NCBI RefSeq assembly: GCF_011045035.1
Contig: NZ_JAALAA010000021.1
Coordinates: 1 to 64,000 of the forward strand
Source of the DNA: Nocardioides turkmenicus
GTDB taxonomy: Bacteria > Actinomycetota > Actinomycetes > Propionibacteriales > Nocardioidaceae
Direction: 5' to 3'
DNA length: 64,000 nt
The translations under genes were made by a program, and so were the position numbers. Shown here piece by piece: positions 16,259-29,572 of this stretch. The notes below the pieces were generated by a model. It was not told the origin of the DNA, made no database searches, and saw only the letters and a program-made list of their open reading frames with translations. Numbering within the stretch: the first letter of the stretch is position 1; every line of letters begins with the position of its first letter.

Positions 16259-17389
16259 TCATGCGTCCTCCTTGATCAAATGGTCGGCGGCGATCCGCTC
16301 GGCGATCTGCGCAAGCAGGGCCGCACCGTCGGTCAGGCAGCGCTGGCGGTCGGGTTCGATGTCCGTCAACGCGTACGCAGCCTCGATCCCGGCCTTCCGC
16401 AGCCGGTCGTGATCGAGGTGGTTGACCCCGCATACCGCCACGACCGGGACACCGGCGCGGGCTGCCGCGGCGGCGACGCCGGCCGGGGCCTTGCCGTGCA
16501 GGGTCTGCTCGTCGAGCGCCCCTTCGCCGGTGACGACGAGGGCCGCGCCGTCCAGGCCGGAGGCGAAGTCGACCAGCTCGAGGACGAGGTCGATCCCCGA
16601 GCGGAGCTCGGCATCCAGCAGGGCGAGGGCCGCGAAGCCGACACCGCCGGCGGCCCCGGCTCCGGGGTGGTCGCAGAGATCGGTCCCGGTGAATGACGCC
16701 ACCAGAGAGGCCCAGCGGCCGAGCGCGGCGTCCAGCCGCCGGACCTGGTTCGCATCGGCACCCTTCTGCGGGCCATAGACCACGGCCGCACCGGTGGAAC
16801 CGGTGAGCGGATTGTCGACGTCGCACGCGACGGTGACCGAGACCCCTTCGAGACGCCGGCGCAGCTCGCCGACCTCGATCCGGGCGATCTCCTCGAGTCC
16901 GGCGCCACCCGGACCCACCGGGTCCCCGGCAGCGGTGAACAACCGGGCGCCCAGCCCGCAGAGCAGACCGGCTCCCCCATCGGTGCTGGCGCTGCCTCCG
17001 ATCCCGAGCACGATCCGGCGGCAGCCCGCGTCGATCGCGGCCGCCATGACCTGCCCGGCCCCGAGGCTGGAGGCGCGCAGCGGATCCGGCACGCCCGGCA
17101 GCCGCGCCAACCCGGAAGCGTCGGCGAGCTCGACGACCGCGACGTCGTCCCGCCGGGCGTACGCCGTCTCGACCGGCTCTCCGGTCGGCCCGGCCACGCG
17201 AACCGGCACGAGGACGAACCCGGCGGACTCGGCCGCCGCCAGGGTGCCGTCGCCACCGTCGGCGACCGGGATCGAGTCCACGAGCACGCTCCGACGCCCT
17301 CGGCGGAGACCCGCGCTCACCGCCGCCGCGACCTCGGCAGCGGTGAGCGACCCCTTGAACTTGTCGGAGGCGACCAGCACGCGGACCAT
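16259..17389 (-). CDS. glxK: glycerate kinase
   Basis: A 376-residue kinase of the GarK/GlxK family that phosphorylates glycerate (in this family usually to 2-phosphoglycerate). Typical motifs are ASDKFKGSLTA at 7-17, PVADGGDGT at about 43, LGIGGSASTDGGAG at about 128 and VTGEGALDEQT at about 286. It is downstream of gcl with only 3 bases between and completes the glyoxylate-to-phosphoglycerate route. Its stop codon is embedded in GGAGGACGCATGAG, a string repeated at the start of the FAH gene beyond the 98-nt repeats. Confidence 0.92.
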   Translation of the reverse strand: MVRVLVASDKFKGSLTAAEVAAAVSAGLRRGRRSVLVDSIPVADGGDGTLAAAESAGFVLVPVRVAGPTGEPVETAYARRDDVAVVELADASGLARLPGVPDPLRASSLGAGQVMAAAIDAGCRRIVLGIGGSASTDGGAGLLCGLGARLFTAAGDPVGPGGAGLEEIARIEVGELRRRLEGVSVTVACDVDNPLTGSTGAAVVYGPQKGADANQVRRLDAALGRWASLVASFTGTDLCDHPGAGAAGGVGFAALALLDAELRSGIDLVLELVDFASGLDGAALVVTGEGALDEQTLHGKAPAGVAAAAARAGVPVVAVCGVNHLDHDRLRKAGIEAAYALTDIEPDRQRCLTDGAALLAQIAERIAADHLIKEDA

Positions 17390-17392
17390 CAG

Positions 17393-19168
17393 TCAGTCCA
17401 GCGGGACGAGCGCGGTCGGGGCGTGCTCACCACGCTCGGCCAGCTCCTCGAACTCGACGACACCGTCGATCTCGACGCCCATCGAGACGTTGGTGACGCG
17501 CTCGAGGATGACCTCGACCAGGACCGGCACGCGGTATTCGGCCATCAGCGCCTTCGCCTTCTCGAAGGCCGCACCCAGATCGCTCGGGTCGGTCACCCGG
17601 ATTGCCTTGCAGCCGAGGCCCTCGGCGACCTTGAGGTGGTCGACGCCGTAGCCGTCGACCTCCGGGCTGTTGACGTTGTCGAAGGAGAGCTGGACGCAGT
17701 AGTCCATCTCGAACCCGCGCTGGGCCTGGCGGATCAGGCCGAGGTAGGAGTTGTTCACGACGACGTGGATGTAGGGGATGTTGAACTGCGCACCGACGGC
17801 CAGCTCCTCGATCAGGAACTGGAAGTCGTAGTCGCCCGACAGCGCGACGACCTGACCGTCGGGGCAGGCGGTCGCGACCCCGAGCGCGGCCGGAAGGGTC
17901 CAGCCGAGCGGACCGGCCTGGCCGGCGTTGATCCAGTGCCGCGGCTTGTAGACGTGCAGCAGCTGTGCCGCCTGGATCTGGGACAGGCCGATCGTGGTGA
18001 CGTACCGGGTGCCGGAGCCGAAGGCGCGGTTCATCTCCTCGTAGACCCGCTGCGGCTTGATCGGGACGTTGTCGAAGTGCGTCTTGCGGTGCAGGGTCCG
18101 CTTGCGCTCGGCGCACTCCTCGGCCCAGGACGTACGGTCCGCGAGACGACCGGACGCCGCCCACTCGCGCGCGACCTCGACGAGCACCTCCAGCGCCGCG
18201 CGGGCGTCGGAGACGATCGAGTAGTCCGGCGCGAAGACCCGGCCGATCTGGGTCGGCTCGATGTCGATGTGCACGAACGTACGTCCGGCGGTGTAGGTCT
18301 CGACCGAGCCGGTGTGGCGGTTGGCCCACCGGTTGCCGATGCCGAGGACGAAGTCGCTGGCCAGCATGGTCGCGTTGCCGTAGCGGTGGGAGGTCTGCAG
18401 GCCGACCATGCCCGCGTTGAGCCGGTGGTCGTCGGGGATCGTGCCCCAGCCCATCAGGGTCGGGACGACCGGGACCCCGGTGACCTCGGCGAGCTCGACC
18501 AGCAGGTCGGCGGCGTCGGCGTTGATCACGCCACCACCCGCGACGATCAGCGGGCGCTCGGAGGCCAGCATCATCGTCAGCGCCTTCTCCGCCTGGGCAC
18601 GGCTGGCCGCCGGCCGGGCGATCGGCAACGGCTCGTACGTCTCGATGTCGAAGTCGATCTCGGCCTGCTGGACGTCGAGCGGCAGGTCGATCAGGACCGG
18701 GCCGGGACGTCCTCCCCGCATCAACCGGAAGGCCTTCTGGAAAGTGCCCGGGACCTGGGCGGGCTCCATCACGGTGACCGCCATCTTGGTGAGCGGGCCG
18801 GCGATGGCGGCGATGTCGACCGCCTGGAAGTCCTCCTTGTGGAGCTTCGCGACCGGCGCCTGCCCGGTGATGCACAGGATCGGGATCGAGTCGGCGGAGG
18901 CCGAGTAGAGACCGGTGATCATGTCGGTGCCGGCGGGACCCGAGGTGCCGACGCAGACGCCGATGTTGCCGGCCTTCGCCCGGGTGTAGCCCTCGGCCAT
19001 GTGGGAGGCCGCCTCGACGTGACGGGCGAGCACGTGGTCGAGACCACCGTGGGCACGCATCGCGCTGTAGAAGGGGTTGATCGCGGCGCCGGGAAGGCCG
19101 AACAGCTGCGTCGCACCCTCCTTCTCCAGGATCAGGACGGCGGCGTCGACCGCGCGCATGCGTGCCAT
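17393..19168 (-). CDS. gcl: glyoxylate carboligase (tartronate-semialdehyde synthase)
   Basis: A 591-residue ThDP enzyme that joins two glyoxylates with loss of CO2. Val51 in RHVEAASHMAEGY stands where most ThDP enzymes have the catalytic Glu; this valine is the hallmark of glyoxylate carboligase. The ThDP-Mg motif is LSGDYDFQFLIEE with NNSYLGL near residue 470. The FAD-binding central domain is present, as expected. One base separates it from glxR upstream. Confidence 0.96.
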   Translation of the reverse strand: MARMRAVDAAVLILEKEGATQLFGLPGAAINPFYSAMRAHGGLDHVLARHVEAASHMAEGYTRAKAGNIGVCVGTSGPAGTDMITGLYSASADSIPILCITGQAPVAKLHKEDFQAVDIAAIAGPLTKMAVTVMEPAQVPGTFQKAFRLMRGGRPGPVLIDLPLDVQQAEIDFDIETYEPLPIARPAASRAQAEKALTMMLASERPLIVAGGGVINADAADLLVELAEVTGVPVVPTLMGWGTIPDDHRLNAGMVGLQTSHRYGNATMLASDFVLGIGNRWANRHTGSVETYTAGRTFVHIDIEPTQIGRVFAPDYSIVSDARAALEVLVEVAREWAASGRLADRTSWAEECAERKRTLHRKTHFDNVPIKPQRVYEEMNRAFGSGTRYVTTIGLSQIQAAQLLHVYKPRHWINAGQAGPLGWTLPAALGVATACPDGQVVALSGDYDFQFLIEELAVGAQFNIPYIHVVVNNSYLGLIRQAQRGFEMDYCVQLSFDNVNSPEVDGYGVDHLKVAEGLGCKAIRVTDPSDLGAAFEKAKALMAEYRVPVLVEVILERVTNVSMGVEIDGVVEFEELAERGEHAPTALVPLD

Positions 19169-19169
19169 G

Positions 19170-20063
19170 TCAGTTCTCTCCCTTGGAGTCGGAGCCGCTC
19201 AGGCGCTCGACGCCCCGGAGCAGCGCGGAGTGGTCCAGGCCGCCGTCGCCGTTGGCCCGGGCGCTCGCCATCAGCTGAGCGACCAGCGAGCCGAGCGGGA
19301 CCACCACGCCGGCCTCGCGGGCGGCGGCGGTGACGATCCCCATGTCCTTGTGGTGCAGGTCGATCCGGAAGCCCGGCTGGAAGGAGCGGGTCAGCATGTT
19401 CTCCTTCTTCTGGTTGAGCACCGCCGAGCCGGCGAGCCCGCCGCCGAGCACCTCGAGGGCGGCCTTGGTGTCCACGCCGTACGCCTCGAGGAAGACGACC
19501 GCCTCCGACAGCGCCTGGATGTTGGCGGCGACGATGAGCTGGTTGGCCGCCTTGACCGTCTGGCCGGCGCCGCTCGGCCCGACGTGGACGATGGTCTTGC
19601 CGACCGCGTCGAAGAGCGGCTTCGCGGTGGCGAAGTCGTCGGCCGAGCCGCCGACCATGATCGAGAGGGCCGCGTTCTTCGCCCCGGCCTCACCACCGGA
19701 GACCGGGGCGTCGAGGATGCGGAAACCACGGGCGGTGGCCTGCTCCGCGAGGGCGGAGGTCACGTCGGGCCGGATGCTGGAGAAGTCGATGATCAGCGCG
19801 CCGGCCGGGGCGGAGTCGAAGACCCCGCCCTCGGCAGCGAGGACCTCCTCGACGTGGGGCGAGTCCGGCACCATGACGCAGACGACCTCGGCGTCACGGC
19901 AGGCGTCGGCGGTCGAGTCGGCGGCGCGGCCGCCGGCCTCGACGAGGGCCTGGGCCCGCTCGGCGTTGTGGTCGTAACCGGCGACGGTGTGGCCGGCGTC
20001 GGCCAGGTGGACGGCCATCGGGTTGCCCATGATGCCCAGGCCGATGAATGCGATGTTGGTCAT
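19170..20063 (-). CDS. glxR: 2-hydroxy-3-oxopropionate (tartronate semialdehyde) reductase
   Basis: A 297-residue member of the beta-hydroxyacid dehydrogenase family. The Rossmann motif GLGIMGNPMA is at 7-16, the substrate loop DAPVSGGEAGA at about 115-125, and the catalytic Lys is in GQTVKAANQL at about 165. It reduces tartronate semialdehyde to glycerate with NAD(P)H. Its position between hyi and gcl fixes the substrate better than the sequence alone. Confidence 0.93.
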   Translation of the reverse strand: MTNIAFIGLGIMGNPMAVHLADAGHTVAGYDHNAERAQALVEAGGRAADSTADACRDAEVVCVMVPDSPHVEEVLAAEGGVFDSAPAGALIIDFSSIRPDVTSALAEQATARGFRILDAPVSGGEAGAKNAALSIMVGGSADDFATAKPLFDAVGKTIVHVGPSGAGQTVKAANQLIVAANIQALSEAVVFLEAYGVDTKAALEVLGGGLAGSAVLNQKKENMLTRSFQPGFRIDLHHKDMGIVTAAAREAGVVVPLGSLVAQLMASARANGDGGLDHSALLRGVERLSGSDSKGEN

Positions 20064-20095
20064 GATGATCTCTCCTGCGGGATGGTCAGGGCTGG

Positions 20096-20929
20096 TCAGC
20101 GGGTGGCGGTCGCGGCGCTGCGGCGCTCGCGCGGCAGCCAGTCGAAGCTCTCGACGGAGCCTCCGGTCGAGCTCGTGGCGGGCTTGTACTCCAGCCCGAC
20201 CCAGCCGGTGTAGCCGGCCGCCTCGAGGGCGGCGAGCTGCCGCTCGAGCGGAAGGTCGCCGGTGCCGGGCTCGTTGCGGCCCGGGGCGTCGGCGATCTGG
20301 ACGTGGGCGATGCGAGCGGCGTACGCAGCGATCACCGCGTCGACGTCGTCGCCGTTCACGGCGAGGTGGTAGAGGTCGGCGAGCAGGCCGATGTTGGGCT
20401 CACCGGCACGGTCGATCGCGGCCACCGCGTCGGCGGCGGTGAGCAGCGGGTAGCGGTCTGCGCCGCTGACCGGCTCGACCAGCACGGTCCCGCCGATGCG
20501 GGCCGCGGCGCGGGCAGCCAGGGCGAGGTTCTCGGCGCCGAGCTCGTCCTGCGCCTCGGGGGCGGCGTCCTCGACGCGGTTGCCGTAGAGCGCGTTGAAC
20601 GCGGTGCAGCCGAGCCGCTCGCCGATGCCGATGGTGACGTCGATGTTGTCGCGGAACTCCGCCGACCGGGCCGGCCAGGAGACCAGGCCGCGGTCACCGG
20701 CAGGCATGTCGCCGGCGAAGAAGTTGAGGCCGACCAGCTGGACCCCGGCGTCCTGAACGGCGGCGACGAAGGCGTCCACGTCCTTGTCGGACGGCACCGC
20801 CTCGGCGAACGGCCACCAGAACTCCACCGCGTCGAAGCCGGCGGCCTTCACCGCCGCGGGGCGCTCGAGCAGCGGGAGCTCGGTGAACAGGATCGAGCAG
20901 TTCACCTCGTAGCGGAGCTGGTGGGACAT
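20096..20929 (-). CDS. hyi: hydroxypyruvate isomerase
   Basis: A 277-residue TIM-barrel enzyme that interconverts hydroxypyruvate and tartronate semialdehyde. The opening YEVNCSILFTELPLLERP, the segment AGFDAVEFWWPF, and the C-terminal WVGLEYKPA with Glu ligands match Hyi/OtnI proteins. ATG 20929 is chosen because GGAAGGA lies 9 bases upstream; the open frame extends to 20971, through the operator. It is the first gene of hyi-glxR-gcl-glxK and follows a strong candidate IclR site at 20942. Confidence 0.92.
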   Translation of the reverse strand: MSHQLRYEVNCSILFTELPLLERPAAVKAAGFDAVEFWWPFAEAVPSDKDVDAFVAAVQDAGVQLVGLNFFAGDMPAGDRGLVSWPARSAEFRDNIDVTIGIGERLGCTAFNALYGNRVEDAAPEAQDELGAENLALAARAAARIGGTVLVEPVSGADRYPLLTAADAVAAIDRAGEPNIGLLADLYHLAVNGDDVDAVIAAYAARIAHVQIADAPGRNEPGTGDLPLERQLAALEAAGYTGWVGLEYKPATSSTGGSVESFDWLPRERRSAATATR

Positions 20930-20941
20930 CCTCACCATTCC

Positions 20942-20977
20942 TTCCGTACTGCGGAATTTGATTTCTGACATTCGAAA
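20942..20977. promoter_or_regulatory. predicted IclR-type operator before hyi
   Basis: TTCCGTACTGCGGAA at 20942-20956 is an inverted repeat TTCCG-N5-CGGAA. A second, weaker copy, TTCTGACATTCGAAA, follows at 20963-20977. The same palindrome occurs before aceB and the iclR-type gene. Its place directly before the hyi RBS fits repression of the glyoxylate operon. Confidence 0.6.
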
Positions 20978-21100
20978 TATAAGGATGTGAGCGGAGTCAC
21001 GTCAACCCCGTCCGAACCTCGGGCCGCAAACTGATGACGAACCGACAACGGCCTCGCACGCACGTACGCGGGCGTTGTACGTTCCTCCAAGACGGACCGT

Positions 21101-22645
21101 GTGGAGGCACCCGTGCTGCTTGCCGAGCTGTTGGAGACGCCCAGCCTGGGCCTGCGACTCCTGCATGCACCCGAGGGATCGCTGGAGCGTCCGGTCGGAC
21201 GCACGATCACGATCGACCTGCTCGAGCCGGGCCGCTACCTGAACGGCGGCGAGCTCGTACTCACCGGCCTCGTCTGGCGCCGCGGCCCCGAGGACAGCGA
21301 GACGTTCGTGTCCTCGATCGCCTCCGGCGGCGCGACCTGCCTGCTGGCCGGCGCGGCCCTCCTCGGCGCGGTGCCCGACGACCTCGTCGACGCCTGCCGC
21401 CGCCATCAGGTCGCCCTGGTCGAGGTGCCCGGCGACGTTGCGTTCGCCGACGTCACCGAGTACGTCGCGGCCGCCGGCGCCGCCGGCGAGAGCGCCCGGA
21501 TGTCGGCGAGCCTCGCCCGCCAGCGTCAGCTCCTCTCCGCCATCGCCTCGGGCCGCAGCCTCGACGAGCTGGCCGCCCGGGTGGCCTCCGAGATCGGCCA
21601 CGCGTGCCGGGTGCTCACGGCCAGCGGCCGCCACGTCGTACCCGGTCCCGGAGAGCTGGATCCGGAGACGGTCGATGCCCTGACCCGCCGCTTCCTGACC
21701 GCCGACATGCTGCCCGCGGTGGCCGAGGCCGGCGACCATCGCTTCTCCCTGTTCCCCGTCGGGTCGGGGCTCGCCGACCGGGTGACCGGCTGGACCGTGG
21801 TGGTCGAGGGCGACCACACCTCCTGGCCTCGGGAGGACCTCGACATGGTCCACGAGTTCGGGGCCATCACCGCCCTGGACCGTTCGCGGCGCGACGAGGG
21901 CTTCCGAGTGAGGCGGCCGCTCGCGGCCGCAACCCTCGCCCATCTGGAGGCCGGCGCCTCACCGGCCGAGATCGCCGCCGGGCTGCGTCAGTCCGGGCTC
22001 GATCCCGAGCGGCCGCTCGTCCTCGCCATGGCCGAGCTCGGCCCCGGCGGTCCGCCCGACGCGGTGGCCGCGGTGCTCGAGGACGTGGCCCTCGGCCTGG
22101 GACCGTCCGTCGTCGCCAGCGCCCGCGACGGCTGTGCGGTGGCGTTCCTCCCCGCTCGCCCGGACCTCACCGACCAGCTCCGCCGCTCACTCTCCCGGTT
22201 GGCGCCGGCCCTGGTCCGCGGCTCGCTGTCGGTCGGGCTGAGCGGGGAGAGCGGCCTCGACGCCCTGGCCGGCGCCCTCGAGGAGGCGCGATTCGCGCAT
22301 CGGGTCGCCCGCTCCGGCGGCGGCGCGGTCGCGCTGTCCAGCTCGGAGGAGGTCACCTCCCACGTGCTGCTCCTCGCCACTGTCCCCGACGACATCCGCC
22401 GCACCTACGCCCAGCGCGTCCTCGGCCCCGTCCTCGAGCACGACCAGCGCACCGGGAGCGATCTGGTGCCGACGCTCGACCGGTTCCTGACGTACGCCGG
22501 GTCGTGGACGCGTACGGCCGAATCGCTCCACCTCCACGTCAACAGCGTGCGCTATCGGATCTCCCGCGTGGAGGAGCTGACCGGCCGTGACCTGACCACG
22601 ATGGAGGACCGCGTCGACGTCTTCCTCGCCCTCCGATCGCTCTGA
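21101..22645 (+). CDS. PucR-family transcriptional regulator of purine catabolism
   Basis: A 514-residue regulator. The N-terminal PucR domain (1-130) opens LLETPSLGLRLLHAPEG and contains GRYLNGGELVLTGLVW. A middle region (140-350) is a degenerate GGDEF/CdaR-like segment. The C-terminal HTH_30 reads LTYAGSWTRTAESLHLHVNSVRYRISRVEELTGRDL, typical of PucR/CdaR. GTG 21101 is the start; GTG 21113 is an alternative. It is divergent from hyi and upstream of the permease-xdh-guaD operon, so control of either is likely, probably as an activator as in Bacillus PucR. Confidence 0.9.
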   Translation: MEAPVLLAELLETPSLGLRLLHAPEGSLERPVGRTITIDLLEPGRYLNGGELVLTGLVWRRGPEDSETFVSSIASGGATCLLAGAALLGAVPDDLVDACRRHQVALVEVPGDVAFADVTEYVAAAGAAGESARMSASLARQRQLLSAIASGRSLDELAARVASEIGHACRVLTASGRHVVPGPGELDPETVDALTRRFLTADMLPAVAEAGDHRFSLFPVGSGLADRVTGWTVVVEGDHTSWPREDLDMVHEFGAITALDRSRRDEGFRVRRPLAAATLAHLEAGASPAEIAAGLRQSGLDPERPLVLAMAELGPGGPPDAVAAVLEDVALGLGPSVVASARDGCAVAFLPARPDLTDQLRRSLSRLAPALVRGSLSVGLSGESGLDALAGALEEARFAHRVARSGGGAVALSSSEEVTSHVLLLATVPDDIRRTYAQRVLGPVLEHDQRTGSDLVPTLDRFLTYAGSWTRTAESLHLHVNSVRYRISRVEELTGRDLTTMEDRVDVFLALRSL

Positions 22646-22654
22646 GCCGCTGCC

Positions 22655-22729
22655 GGTGTAACACGTCGTTCGTAGGACTACTCGCCCTATCGGAACGACC
22701 GGATAGTCCTACGAACAGCGTGTTACACC
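22655..22729. repeat. long stem-loop after pucR
   Basis: GGTGTAACACG (22655-22665) and GTTCGTAGGACTA (22668-22680) pair with TAGTCCTACGAAC (22704-22716) and CGTGTTACACC (22719-22729), with a 2-by-2 mismatch between the two helices. The loop has a further CTATC-GG/CCGGATAG pairing. It begins 9 bases after the pucR stop and has no T-tract. It may be a terminator or transcript stabiliser, or belong to the intergenic palindromes seen elsewhere in the window. Confidence 0.65.
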
Positions 22730-22873
22730 CGATCCGCCGCGACCTTCTTCACCTCGCCGAAACCGATCCGAAACCGCCAGAACGCCATCCTGGAGGTTCA
22801 CACAAAGGCCGCATCCACGCAGACCCCATCTTCGGATGATCGGCGGGTGCCGCTCGGGGCCCGAAGAGACCAG

Positions 22874-22893
22874 GCTGTGGTGTTAGTCACAGC
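22874..22893. promoter_or_regulatory. possible operator before the permease-xdh-guaD operon
   Basis: GCTGTG at 22874-22879 and CACAGC at 22888-22893 form an inverted repeat 40 bp before the permease ATG. It could be a site for PucR or another regulator. No TTCCG-N5-CGGAA site is present in this 286-base gap. Confidence 0.3.
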
Positions 22894-22932
22894 TCACCTG
22901 CCCGCCAGGGCGCCCCCGAGAAAGGTGTGAGG

Positions 22933-24884
22933 ATGAACGCGAGAGCAGTCCTGAGGTCGATACGGCCGCAGAAGAAGGTCGGTGCCGGCCCCACCCACCC
23001 CGTGGACGAGGTGCTCCCGGCCGGCAAGCTCGCCGTCTACGGCCTCCAGCACGTGCTCGCGTTCTATGCCGGTGCGGTGATCGTGCCGATCCTGCTCGCC
23101 AACGCGATCGGGCTGAATCAGCAGGAGCTGATCCACCTGATCAACGCCGACCTCTTCACCTGCGGCATCGCCTCGATCATCCAGTCGGTCGGCTTCTGGA
23201 AGGTCGGCGTACGTCTCCCGCTCCTGCAGGGCGTCACCTTCACCGCCGTCTCGCCGATGATCGCGATCGGGATGGCGGCCGGCGGCGGCACCGACGGCCT
23301 GCTCGTCATCTACGGCGCGGTGATCGTGGCCGGTCTGGCGACCTTCTTCATCGCCCCCTACTTCAGCCGGCTGATCCGGTTCTTCCCGCCGGTCGTGACC
23401 GGCTCGGTGATCACCATCATCGGCATCGCGCTGCTGCCCGTCGCGGCCGCGGACGCGACCGGTGGCGCCGGTCCGACCTCGGACCCGACGAGCGGCCGCA
23501 ACCTGGCGTACGCCCTGGGCACCCTGGCCCTGATCGTGGTCATCCAGCGGGTCTTCAAGGGCTTCATGGCCACCGTCGCCGTGCTCATCGGCCTGGTCGT
23601 CGGCACCCTGGTCGCGTGGGCTCTCGGGGATGCCCACTTCGACGCGGTCGCCGGCTCCGACTGGGTCGGCGTCACGACCCCGTTCCACTTCGGCTGGCCA
23701 CAGTTCTCCGCGGCCGCGATCGTGTCGATGATCGTGGTCATGCTGATCACCGCGGTCGAGACCACCGGTGACGTCTTCGCCACCGGCGAGATCGTGGAGA
23801 AGCGGATCGGCCGCACCGACATCGCCCGCGCCCTGCGCGCCGACGGCCTGGCCACCACCATCGGCGGCGTCTTCAACTCCTTCCCCTACACCTGCTTCGC
23901 CGAGAACGTCGGGCTCGTCCGGCTGACCCGGGTCAAGAGCCGCTGGGTCGTCGCCGCCGCCGGCCTGATCATGGTGTTCATCGGACTGCTCCCGAAGGTC
24001 GGCGCGATCGTCGCCGGCATCCCCCACCCGGTCCTCGGCGGCGCCGCCCTGGCCATGTTCGCCACGGTCGCCGTCGTCGGCTTCCAGACGCTCAGCAAGG
24101 TCGACTTCCACGACCACCGCAACGTGGTGATCGTGGCGACGAGCGTCGGTCTGGCCATGTACGTCACCGCGCAGCCGGAGGTCGCCCAGGCCGTCCCGGG
24201 CTGGGCCGAGATCATCTTCGGCAGCGGCATCACCCTCGGCAGCCTGACGGCGATCCTGCTCAACATCCTGTTCCACCACGTCGGCCCCGACTTCGGGCCT
24301 GCCGTCGCCGGCCAGCCCGGCGAGGGCGTCCGGCTCGACCAGGTCAACCAGATGGGACGTACGGAGTTCGTGGAGACGTTCGACGGTCTCTTCCAGGGAC
24401 CGCGGTGGATGGTGGAGCGGGCCTGGGAGCAGCGGCCCTTCGCCGACACCCACGCGCTGCGCCGTGCCTTCCAGGACGCCCTGTTCAGCGGTTCCGTCGA
24501 GGAGCAGCGCGAGCTGATCGAGGCCTACCCCGAGCTCGGTTCGAAGCTGGTCTCCGAGGGGCTGGTCGGCGAGGAGTCGCTGCGCGACCAGTCCTCGAAG
24601 GGCCTGACCCACCTGGCCGAGCCGGACCAGGAGGCGCTGACCTCGCTCACCGACGCCTATCACGAGCGGTTCGGCTTCCCGCTGGTCATCTCCGTACGCG
24701 ACTCCGACTCGCTCGACCGGATCCTGGCCGAGGGCCGGGCCCGGCTCGGCAACTGCGAACGCCAGGAGCACGCCGCCGCGCTGATCGAGATCGCCAAGAT
24801 CGCCGGCCACCGCTTCGACGACTTCCTGCGCGACGCCAACCCCATCCACAGCGCCCGCACCCGCAACCCGATCCGGAGCCAGCC

Positions 24885-24888
<4 letters not shown>
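22933..24888 (+). CDS. NCS2 xanthine/uracil-type permease fused to a UraD-like domain
   Basis: A 651-residue two-domain protein. Residues 28-455 are a nucleobase:cation symporter-2 with about 12-14 membrane segments, the QHVLAFYAGAVIVP opening and the family signature ENVGLVRLTRVKSR at about 324-337. Residues 468-632 are a cytoplasmic domain resembling OHCU decarboxylase: FDGLFQGPRWMVERAWEQRP, then YPELGSK and DQSSKGL, then FGFPLVISV. The catalytic His of HPxL is Tyr532 and the Glu of EQ is Asp552, so decarboxylase activity is doubtful. ATG 22933 lies 7 bases after AAAGG. The stop overlaps xdhA. Transport of xanthine or urate is likely from the operon. Confidence 0.88.
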
Positions 24889-28732
<3,844 letters not shown>

Positions 28733-28736
28733 TCAC

Positions 28737-29564
28737 ATGGAGTGGCTGAAGGCCGTCCAGCGGCTGCGCGAGCAGCGGGTCCCCGGCGTACTGGTGACCC
28801 TGACGTCCGTGCGCGGTCATTCGCCGCGCGAGGCCGGGGCCAAGATGGTCGTCTCGGCCGACCGCACCTGGGCCACAGTCGGCGGCGGCAACCTCGAGGC
28901 GGTCGCGATCGAGCGCGCCCGGGAGATGCTCGCCGAGGATCGTGGGGTGCCGGAGAGCCTGAAGGTGTCGCTCTCCGACAAGGCGCCCTACCAGCACGGC
29001 GTGCAGTGCTGCGGTGGCGAGGTCGAGCTGCTGCTCGAGCCGCTGCCCGTGGTCCCGTCCGTGGCCATCTTCGGGATGGGCCACGTGGGGGTCGAGCTCG
29101 CGCGCATCCTGGCCCGCCACGACATCGAGCTCCACCTCGTCGACTCCCGCGCCGCCCAGCTCGAACCGGAGCAGCTGCGCGGGCTCGACGACGCCGTCGC
29201 CGGCATCCACGTCCACCAGGTGCCGGTGCTGCCCGAGCTCGTCATCGGCGAGCTGCCCGAGGGCACCCACGTGCTGATCATGACCCACGACCACGCCGAG
29301 GACGCCGCGCTCTGCGACGCGGCTCTCCGCGCCGGGCAGCTGGCATCGATCGGGCTGATCGGCTCGAGCGCCAAGTGGAGCCGGTTCCGGGCCAAGCTCG
29401 CCGACGAGGGCCACGCCCCCGAGGCGATCGCCCGCATCACCACGCCCATCGGCCTCCCTGATCTCGGTGGCAAGGAGCCGGCCACGATCGCGGTCAGCGT
29501 CGCGGCCCGGCTGCTGCAGCTCTTCGCGGGCGAGCCCGCATCAACCGAACAACAACCAAGGTGA
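28737..29564 (+). CDS. xdhC: xanthine dehydrogenase accessory factor
   Basis: A 275-residue XdhC-family protein that binds molybdenum cofactor, supports its sulfuration and hands it to XdhB. The N-terminal XdhC/CoxI domain has LVTLTSVRGHSPREAGAKM and VQCCGGEVELLLE with paired cysteines. The C-terminal Rossmann domain has IFGMGHVGVELA and GLIGSSAKWSRF. GAGAGAGG-type RBS lies just before ATG 28737, 4 bases after the xdhB stop. Confidence 0.93.
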   Translation: MEWLKAVQRLREQRVPGVLVTLTSVRGHSPREAGAKMVVSADRTWATVGGGNLEAVAIERAREMLAEDRGVPESLKVSLSDKAPYQHGVQCCGGEVELLLEPLPVVPSVAIFGMGHVGVELARILARHDIELHLVDSRAAQLEPEQLRGLDDAVAGIHVHQVPVLPELVIGELPEGTHVLIMTHDHAEDAALCDAALRAGQLASIGLIGSSAKWSRFRAKLADEGHAPEAIARITTPIGLPDLGGKEPATIAVSVAARLLQLFAGEPASTEQQPR

Positions 29565-29572
29565 AACCCACG

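Noticed and set aside
16104..16259. 52-codon reverse frame overlapping the glxK stop (ATGA) and running through the 98-nt repeats
   Set aside because: Although it starts with a coupling-type overlap, its sequence is entirely the palindromic repeat and ends inside unit 1. Palindrome conservation explains it better than coding.
24405..24884. Longer xdhA beginning at 24405
   Set aside because: The extension lies in a shadow frame of the permease fusion. ATG 24885 with ATGA coupling and the normal MTDPSTPCVTVNG start is clearly right.
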